Positions 16,489 to 21,525 of a stretch of DNA of 21,525 nt are shown here, one piece after another. The stretch covers positions 17,786 through 39,310 of the forward strand of contig MGYR01000087.1 in NCBI GenBank assembly GCA_001801825.1. Reading direction: 5' to 3'. Below the pieces are notes generated by a model. It ran no database searches. It saw only the letters and a program-made list of their open reading frames with translations, and had not been told where the DNA came from. A program made the position numbers and the translations under genes. This DNA is from Gammaproteobacteria bacterium RIFCSPLOWO2_02_FULL_56_15. GTDB lineage: Bacteria; Pseudomonadota; Gammaproteobacteria; Eutrophobiales; Eutrophobiaceae. Each line of letters begins with the position of its first letter. The first letter of the stretch is position 1.

Positions 16489-17553
16489 TCATTCCTGTAC
16501 CGGCAGAGTGTCCCCTGCGTTGCTGATCTTCTGGTACTTGTCCACGGCCAGGTTGTGTTCTTCCAGTGTGGCGGAGAAATAATGTCGACCATCACCCATG
16601 GCTACGAAGTACAGTGATTCCCCTGGTTCAGGATGAAGTGCCGCCCGTATGGAAGCCCTGCCTGGTGAAGCGATCGGTGTCGGCGGCAAGCCGCGATAAA
16701 GATAGGTATTGAAGGGTGAATCAATAGTTAGATCCCGCTGCCTGAGATTACCATCATAGGTATCCCCCATGGCGTAGATGACCGTTGGGTCGGTCTGTAA
16801 TTTCATATTTTGATCCAGCCTGCGCACAAAAACCCCGCCAATGCGTCCACGTTCCTCCTCGGTTGCGGTTTCTTTCTCGATGATTGATGCCATCACGAGC
16901 GCTTCATATTCATTCTCATAAGGCAGACCAAGATCCCGTTTGGACCATTCCTCCTCCAGCACGGATTTCATGGAACGGTAACTGCGATGTAGAAACTCGA
17001 CATCAGTCGTCCCCGACGGGAAATGAAAGGTGTCTGGTAAAAACAATCCTTCCAGGAAGGGTTCCTCCAGGCCAAGCACCTTCATTAGCTGTTCCTGCGA
17101 CGATGCATGCAAGGTCTTGCGCAGTATAGGGTGGTTGCTTACGACCTGTAAGATTTGTCTGAAATTCCATCCTTCAGGGATGGTGAGTGAATACTGTACC
17201 ACACGCCCACTTACAAACAGGTCAAGGACTGCATGCGGGCTCATTCCGGGAATCAGTTCGTACTCCCCAGCCTTGATCGATGTGGCCAGTTTGCGCCGGC
17301 GGCCGTCGAACATCAGGTAATAGGGTTTCTCCAGCCAACCACGCTGGGCGAGTTCCATACTGATATCACTTAATGTCATACCCTTTTGAACGGTAAAAAT
17401 GGTGCGTGCCGGCAGGTTCAGCGGTTGAACCATGTATACCTGGACATCATATACCAGCCAACCCACGGTAGCAGCGCCGGCAAGTACCAGCAGCAGGATT
17501 GCCGGTAGGAAATAATGTTTCATACAACGCGGATTGTACCGGTTGAGTAGCAC
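16489..17553 (-). CDS. mltG: Endolytic murein transglycosylase
   Basis: A 354-residue YceG-like inner-membrane protein that cuts glycan strands near sites of synthesis. It has one N-terminal transmembrane helix (about 15-35), a LysM-like part (TIFTVQKGMTLSD), and catalytic Glu226 in MASIIEKET. It also carries LQTDPTVIY and NTYLYRGLPPTPIASPG, all hallmark motifs. The start is a GTG at 17553 with AGGA 5 bases upstream; the ATG at 17523 is an alternative but lacks a ribosome site. The gene sits directly after fabF, where relatives have pabC in between. Confidence 0.93.
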   Translation of the reverse strand: MLLNRYNPRCMKHYFLPAILLLVLAGAATVGWLVYDVQVYMVQPLNLPARTIFTVQKGMTLSDISMELAQRGWLEKPYYLMFDGRRRKLATSIKAGEYELIPGMSPHAVLDLFVSGRVVQYSLTIPEGWNFRQILQVVSNHPILRKTLHASSQEQLMKVLGLEEPFLEGLFLPDTFHFPSGTTDVEFLHRSYRSMKSVLEEEWSKRDLGLPYENEYEALVMASIIEKETATEEERGRIGGVFVRRLDQNMKLQTDPTVIYAMGDTYDGNLRQRDLTIDSPFNTYLYRGLPPTPIASPGRASIRAALHPEPGESLYFVAMGDGRHYFSATLEEHNLAVDKYQKISNAGDTLPVQE

Positions 17554-17616
17554 TTTTGTCCTGAGAAGTATAGCTCCGGGCCAAAGGATTACATAAAGTG
17601 AGCCCGGTAACAGAGC

Positions 17617-18858
17617 TCACCGACTGCGTCTGAAAATCAATGTCCCGTTGGTACCGCCAAAGCCAAAAGAATTGGAAAGGGCGATCTCCATTTTCATCTC
17701 TCGGCCTTTATGCGGAACGTAATCAAGATCACATTCAGGATCCGGATTCTCCAGATTAATGGTCGGTGGCGCCACCTGATCACGCAGGGCAAGGATGGAA
17801 ATAATCGCCTCCACGCCGCCCGCTGCGCCTAACATATGTCCCGTCATTGATTTAGTGGAACTTATGCTAAGTTTGTATGCGTGATCCTTGAAAACCTGTT
17901 TGACGGCATTGCTTTCGATTACATCGCCGGCAGGCGTGGAGGTGCCATGCGCGTTTATATAATCAACGGATTCCAGATTGATAGCGGCATTTTCAATGGC
18001 ATTCTGCATACTGAGGACGGCACCCTCGCCGCCAGGTGACGGCAAGGTCATATGGTAAGCATCCCCACTCATACCATAACCGATTACTTCGGCATAAATA
18101 CGGGCTCCCCGGGTCACGGCATGTCCGTATTCCTCAAGCACGATTACACCGGCGCCGTCGCTTAGGACAAAACCATCCCGATCACGATCCCAGGGGCGGC
18201 TGGCCCCCTTCGGATCGTCATTTCGTGTTGAAAGCGCCTTGGCATTTGCAAACCCGGCAAGCCCTGTTGGCGATGTTGCCATTTCAGCGCCGCCTGCCAC
18301 CATGACATCCGCATCACCATACTCAATGATTCGTGCAGCCGTTCCGATGTTGTGTGTTCCTGTTGTGCATGCGGTTACGATTGCGAAATTCGGCCCCTTG
18401 GCCCCGATACGGATGGAAAGATTTCCCGAGATCATATTGATGATATTACTTGGCACGAAAAAAGGGCTGATCCTGCGCGGACCGCTTTCCAGAATGGTCT
18501 GCATTCCCTGTTCGATACCGCCAAGACCTCCGATACCGGAACCTATGGCGACCCCTACCCTGTGGGAATTGCTCTCGTTGATGACCAGTCCGGAATCCTC
18601 AAACGCCTGTAGTCCCGCAGCCATCCCGTAATGCATAAAAGTATCCATCTTCTTGATATCTTTCCGGGGGATGTATTCTTCAGCATTAAAGTTCTTGATG
18701 GATCCCCCGAAACGTACTGGATAATCCGTCACGTCAAAATGGGTCAAAAGTGCAATTCCACTCACCCCGTTCAACAGGTTTTTCCATGTGTCCGCTACAT
18801 TGTTTCCAACGGGCGTTACCATCCCAAGGCCCGTGACAACTACCCGGCGTTTAGTCAC
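17617..18858 (-). CDS. fabF: Beta-ketoacyl-ACP synthase II
   Basis: A 413-residue condensing enzyme elongating acyl-ACP with malonyl-ACP. The Cys-His-His triad is present: Cys164 in [10 protein letters not shown], His304 in [11 protein letters not shown], and His341 in [12 protein letters not shown], with GFGGTN near the end. The length equals that of E. coli FabF. The start is GTG at 18858 with GGA 7 bases upstream. It lies downstream of acpP behind an intrinsic terminator, so its expression depends on read-through or a promoter not recognised here. Confidence 0.96.
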   Translation of the reverse strand: MTKRRVVVTGLGMVTPVGNNVADTWKNLLNGVSGIALLTHFDVTDYPVRFGGSIKNFNAEEYIPRKDIKKMDTFMHYGMAAGLQAFEDSGLVINESNSHRVGVAIGSGIGGLGGIEQGMQTILESGPRRISPFFVPSNIINMISGNLSIRIGAKGPNFAIVTACTTGTHNIGTAARIIEYGDADVMVAGGAEMATSPTGLAGFANAKALSTRNDDPKGASRPWDRDRDGFVLSDGAGVIVLEEYGHAVTRGARIYAEVIGYGMSGDAYHMTLPSPGGEGAVLSMQNAIENAAINLESVDYINAHGTSTPAGDVIESNAVKQVFKDHAYKLSISSTKSMTGHMLGAAGGVEAIISILALRDQVAPPTINLENPDPECDLDYVPHKGREMKMEIALSNSFGFGGTNGTLIFRRSR

Positions 18859-18888
18859 TCGAATTCCACAAAAGCATCTGAATTAATG

Positions 18889-18911
18889 AAAAAGGCCGCG
18901 AAATCGCGGCC
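18889..18911 (-). terminator. Intrinsic terminator between acpP and fabF
   Basis: On the minus strand GGCCGCG (18905-18911), loop ATTT and CGCGGCC (18894-18900) form a perfect GC-rich 7-bp stem, directly followed by five T residues (18889-18893). It lies about 25 bases after the acpP stop. It would end most transcripts after acpP and let a fraction reach fabF. Confidence 0.85.
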
Positions 18912-18936
18912 CGATTGGTGTTTATTAGCGAACAGA

Positions 18937-19173
18937 TTATTCCATATGGGCTGTTACGTAATCGATAGCCTGCTGGACGGTAGTAATCTTTTCCGCCTCC
19001 TCATCAGGTATTTCAGTCTTGAATTCCTCTTCCAGCGCCATTACCAGTTCAACGGTATCCAGCGAATCTGCTCCCAGATCATCCACGAAGGATGCCTCGT
19101 TATTTACTTCTTCTTCTTTAACGCCTAGTTGTTCTACGACAATTTTTTTAACGCGTTCTTCAATACTACTCAT
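18937..19173 (-). CDS. acpP: Acyl carrier protein
   Basis: A 78-residue acidic helical protein, the usual ACP length. Ser37 in [10 protein letters not shown] is the site for 4'-phosphopantetheine. It carries growing acyl chains between FabD, FabH, FabG and FabF, all encoded around it. A strong ribosome site (GGGAGGT, about 10 bases upstream) and a candidate promoter at 19222-19249 fit high expression. It is followed by an intrinsic terminator. Confidence 0.98.
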   Translation of the reverse strand: MSSIEERVKKIVVEQLGVKEEEVNNEASFVDDLGADSLDTVELVMALEEEFKTEIPDEEAEKITTVQQAIDYVTAHME

Positions 19174-19221
19174 GATTTGTATGACCTCCCTTCACGGTCT
19201 GAGGGCCGAAATGCGGATGTT

Positions 19222-19249
19222 AGTTTAGAGAAAAGCCATTAACTTGCAA
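19222..19249 (-). promoter_or_regulatory. Candidate acpP promoter
   Basis: On the minus strand TTGCAA (19244-19249) and TAAACT (19222-19227) are 16 bases apart, each matching consensus at 4 of 6 positions, in an AT-rich 156-base spacer. The leader would be about 40 bases. Other AT-rich hexamers nearby could serve instead. Confidence 0.4.
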
Positions 19250-19298
19250 GCTTGATAATTGTTAAAAAATTTATTTTTGTATAAACAGTCAGTTGCAG

Positions 19299-19318
19299 GA
19301 TATTTATCAGCAAATATC
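19299..19318 (-). other. AT-rich hairpin after fabG
   Basis: GATATTT and AAATATC form a perfect 7-bp stem with a 6-base loop, starting 11 bases beyond the fabG stop. It has no adjoining T run, so it is weak as a terminator; it may stabilise the upstream message. Confidence 0.3.
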
Positions 19319-19329
19319 TGGAGATGTAA

Positions 19330-20079
19330 TCAGACCATGTACATCCCTCCATTGACATTTATCGTTTCCCCGGTGATGTAAGATGCATCATCAGATGCCA
19401 GGAATTTTACAGTATTGGCTACTTCATCAACGTGGCCCAATCTGCCCAGCGCGATACGTTCCTGTAAACTGGTTTGTTGTTCTTCGCTAAGAGCTGCCGT
19501 CATGTCCGTATCGATAAAACCCGGCGCCAGGGTGTTAACTGTAATATTCCTGCTTCCTACCTCCCTGGCAAGCGACCTGGTAAAGCCGATCATACCGGCC
19601 TTGGCAGCGGCATAGTTGGTCTGTCCGGGGTTACCGGAAAACGCAACTACAGAGCTGATATTGATAATCCGGCCAAACCGGGCCTTTACCATGCCACGGA
19701 GACAGATCCGGCAAAGGTGATAAACAGAATCCAGATTGATAGCTATTACGTCACTCCATTCTTCCTCTTTCATTCTGAGAAACAAATTGTCCCTGGTGAC
19801 CCCTGCATTGTTCACCAGTATCAGGGGCGAATGACCAGCTGCGGATAGTAGGTCAGCGAATTTCTCACGTGAAGTTCGATCTTTCACATCCAACACCAGA
19901 CCCTGCCCATTGATCCCCGTTTCCGCAAATCCCTTGGTAATACCCTGGCTACCGTTTTCCGTGGTTGCGGTGCCTATAACATAGGCACCATTGGTTCCTA
20001 GAACCCGTGCGATGGCCTTGCCGATACCACGGCTGGCACCTGTTACCAGGGCAATCCTGCCACTGAAAATCTGCGTCAT
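19330..20079 (-). CDS. fabG: 3-oxoacyl-ACP reductase
   Basis: A 249-residue short-chain dehydrogenase reducing beta-ketoacyl-ACP with NADPH. TGASRGIG (13-20) binds cofactor, NNAG is at 90-93, and the catalytic set Asn115, Ser143, Tyr156 and Lys160 (YAAAK) is complete. The ATG abuts the fabD stop with no gap, and GGGAG inside the fabD end can act as ribosome site. It belongs to the fabH-fabD-fabG unit. Confidence 0.97.
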   Translation of the reverse strand: MTQIFSGRIALVTGASRGIGKAIARVLGTNGAYVIGTATTENGSQGITKGFAETGINGQGLVLDVKDRTSREKFADLLSAAGHSPLILVNNAGVTRDNLFLRMKEEEWSDVIAINLDSVYHLCRICLRGMVKARFGRIINISSVVAFSGNPGQTNYAAAKAGMIGFTRSLAREVGSRNITVNTLAPGFIDTDMTAALSEEQQTSLQERIALGRLGHVDEVANTVKFLASDDASYITGETINVNGGMYMV

Positions 20080-21012
20080 TTAGCTCAACTCTCCCAAGGC
20101 TGCCTTGAGGGACAGCGGATCATATACCGCCTGCGCCACAATATCCGGATGAATCCGTTTACACAAACCCGTCAAGACCTTCCCAGGTCCGCACTCGATT
20201 ATACGGCTGATCCCTGTTTCCACGAGTCTGTTGATTCCTCTGTGCCAGTAGACAGGTTGATGCAATTGTTCCTGCAGTGAAGTCCGGATTGCCCCTGCTT
20301 TCGTGCGTGGAACACTATCGGAATTCTGCACCACCCGGATCGCAGCGTCCCTTAATTCGAGCTTGTCTAATAATACTCCCAGTCGCTCGGCGGCAGGACG
20401 CATCAATGCACAATGCGACGGAACACTGACGGGCAGTACTACGGCGCGCCTGGCTCCAGCCAGTTTTGCCGCATGAACGGCAGCCGCTACCGCATCGGCA
20501 TGGCCAGAAATAACTACCTGGCCAGGCGCATTGAAATTAGCGGGAGAGACGATACGATCACCGCTTGTTTTGCCACAAACTTCGATTATTTTTTCATCAT
20601 CCAATCCCAGGATCGCGGCCATCGCGCCTGTCCCTTCAGGTACAGCCTCCTGCATATATCGTCCCCGCTCGGAAACCAGACTCACCGCATCGGCAAACTC
20701 CAGTACCCCTGCACAGACCAACGCAGTGTATTCTCCCAGACTATGTCCGGCGACAATTTCCGGGTTTGGTCCGCCGGCAGATTGCCATACCCTCCAGCAG
20801 GCGTAACCTGCCGCCAGCATGGCAGGCTGTGTATTGACAGTCCGGTCCAGTTCAGTCGCTGGCCCTTCTAGTACGAGTTTCCAGAGATTGTAACCCAGAC
20901 GAGTGGAGGCCTCCTCGAAGACCTCTTTGACTTCAGGATAGGTTGAACTCAGATCCGCAAGCATGCCGACTGATTGTGACCCCTGCCCGGGAAAAACAAT
21001 TGCTATCGTCAT
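20080..21012 (-). CDS. fabD: Malonyl-CoA:ACP transacylase
   Basis: A 310-residue acyltransferase moving malonyl from CoA to ACP. It has FPGQGSQ at 7-13, nucleophile Ser91 in GHSLGEY, Arg116 that binds the malonyl carboxylate, and His200 in VPSHCALM; near the C-terminus is ECGPGKVLTGL. It has the normal family length. The ATG at 21012 lacks a clear ribosome site. It is separated from fabH by 94 bases containing a hairpin. Confidence 0.97.
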   Translation of the reverse strand: MTIAIVFPGQGSQSVGMLADLSSTYPEVKEVFEEASTRLGYNLWKLVLEGPATELDRTVNTQPAMLAAGYACWRVWQSAGGPNPEIVAGHSLGEYTALVCAGVLEFADAVSLVSERGRYMQEAVPEGTGAMAAILGLDDEKIIEVCGKTSGDRIVSPANFNAPGQVVISGHADAVAAAVHAAKLAGARRAVVLPVSVPSHCALMRPAAERLGVLLDKLELRDAAIRVVQNSDSVPRTKAGAIRTSLQEQLHQPVYWHRGINRLVETGISRIIECGPGKVLTGLCKRIHPDIVAQAVYDPLSLKAALGELS

Positions 21013-21069
21013 GTTCGTCAGTTATTCATGAATATTTCGCCCAGGGTCGAGTACGCGCTGCGTTTATTT

Positions 21070-21097
21070 GTCACTGCGATTTATCAGCTGCAGTGAC
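21070..21097 (-). other. Hairpin between fabH and fabD
   Basis: GTCACTGC and GCAGTGAC form a perfect 8-bp stem with a 12-base loop, 9 bases after the fabH stop. No T run follows, so it is more likely an mRNA-stability or processing element, or a protein-binding palindrome, than a terminator. Confidence 0.4.
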
Positions 21098-21106
21098 GAG
21101 CTTATT

Positions 21107-21525
21107 TCAGTATCGAATCAATGCAGAACCCCAGGTAAAGCCACCACCGAATGCCTCCAGTAGAAGTATCTCTTGCGGTTTAATATCCCCCCTCCGTACC
21201 GCTGTATCCAGCGCGAGCGGAATTGATCCACCTGATGTGTTACCCTGTTCAGCCAAGGTCAGCACCACTTTCCCCATCGGGAGATTCAGTCTTTTAGCCG
21301 TCGCTGCGATTATCCTGATGTTGGCTTGGTGCGGAACCAGCCAATCGATATCATCACGCGTGAAATTATTTGCTGCCAGCGTCTCGTCAACGATTTCATC
21401 CAGTTTTTTTACCGCAACCCTGAATACTTCGTTACCCTTCATCCGCATATAGGGTTCAGCATTCGGCATGGATGCACCACCTGGCACATAGAGCAGATCA
21501 GCCTGGCGCCCGTCAGCATGCAGGT
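21107..21525 (-). CDS. fabH: 3-oxoacyl-ACP synthase III, C-terminal part
   Basis: The window edge cuts the 5' end; about 139 C-terminal residues are visible, beginning with [16 protein letters not shown] in frame. The enzyme starts fatty-acid chains by condensing acetyl-CoA with malonyl-ACP. The active-site His in VPHQAN and Asn in GNTSGGSIP are present, as is the closing [14 protein letters not shown]; the catalytic Cys lies outside. It heads the fab unit in this window; plsX would be expected upstream, beyond the edge. Confidence 0.95.
   Translation of the reverse strand, partial: LHADGRQADLLYVPGGASMPNAEPYMRMKGNEVFRVAVKKLDEIVDETLAANNFTRDDIDWLVPHQANIRIIAATAKRLNLPMGKVVLTLAEQGNTSGGSIPLALDTAVRRGDIKPQEILLLEAFGGGFTWGSALIRY

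Noticed and set aside
17567..17572. TATACT as an mltG promoter -10
   Set aside because: No -35 at proper spacing, and the implied start would fall on the ribosome site of the GTG start.
17576..17607. Inverted repeat CCGGGC/GCCCGG between fabF and mltG
   Set aside because: Stem of only 6 bp with a 20-base loop and no T run; likely chance.

Overview
The window comes from a gammaproteobacterium. The right half carries the fatty-acid and cell-division block in the usual gammaproteobacterial order, all on the minus strand: fabH (partial), fabD, fabG, acpP, fabF, mltG, tmk, holB, pilZ, tatD. A type IV pilus PilZ close to the Pseudomonas protein, a Ser/Thr kinase of the type common in Chromatiales/Thiotrichales-like bacteria, and roughly balanced base composition fit an environmental member of that class. 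Genus or species cannot be fixed from this sequence. No RNA gene, insertion sequence, CRISPR array or prophage was seen, and no gene-free stretch exceeds about 200 bases.

Left region (1-5220): the 5' part of an ADP-forming acyl-CoA synthetase-type gene on the minus strand diverges from a tight plus-strand trio. The trio is a small secreted Gly/Ala-rich protein, a secreted DUF2145-type protein with His...Asn-Cys motifs resembling permuted papain-fold enzymes, and a 1044-residue regulator. The regulator joins a MalT-like P-loop ATPase, a helical repeat region, a winged helix and a BTAD domain. The divergent spacer holds a minus-strand promoter and an 11-bp-period direct heptamer repeat that resembles a Pho box or SARP-type operator.

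Middle region (5278-12369, minus strand): a membrane Ser/Thr kinase with coiled coil and Sel1-like repeats is translationally coupled to an exported protein. The kinase has paired substitutions of two active-site-supporting residues. Next is a glgC that is broken by one in-frame stop and has lost several catalytic or conserved residues. Then come a divergent trpB-trpA pair without other trp genes and an alpha/beta hydrolase. A plus-strand class V aminotransferase lies between the hydrolase and tatD.

Right region (13658-21525): housekeeping cluster. FabD charges ACP with malonyl groups, FabH initiates chains, and FabF and FabG elongate and reduce them on AcpP. A strong intrinsic terminator separates acpP from fabF, which could set the high ACP to FabF ratio. 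mltG, tmk, holB and pilZ follow with 4-7 base overlaps. The pabC gene usually found between fabF and mltG is missing.

The best candidates for something undescribed are the secreted-protein/DUF2145/MalT-BTAD trio and the kinase plus exported-protein pair. The most clear-cut anomaly is the decayed glgC.
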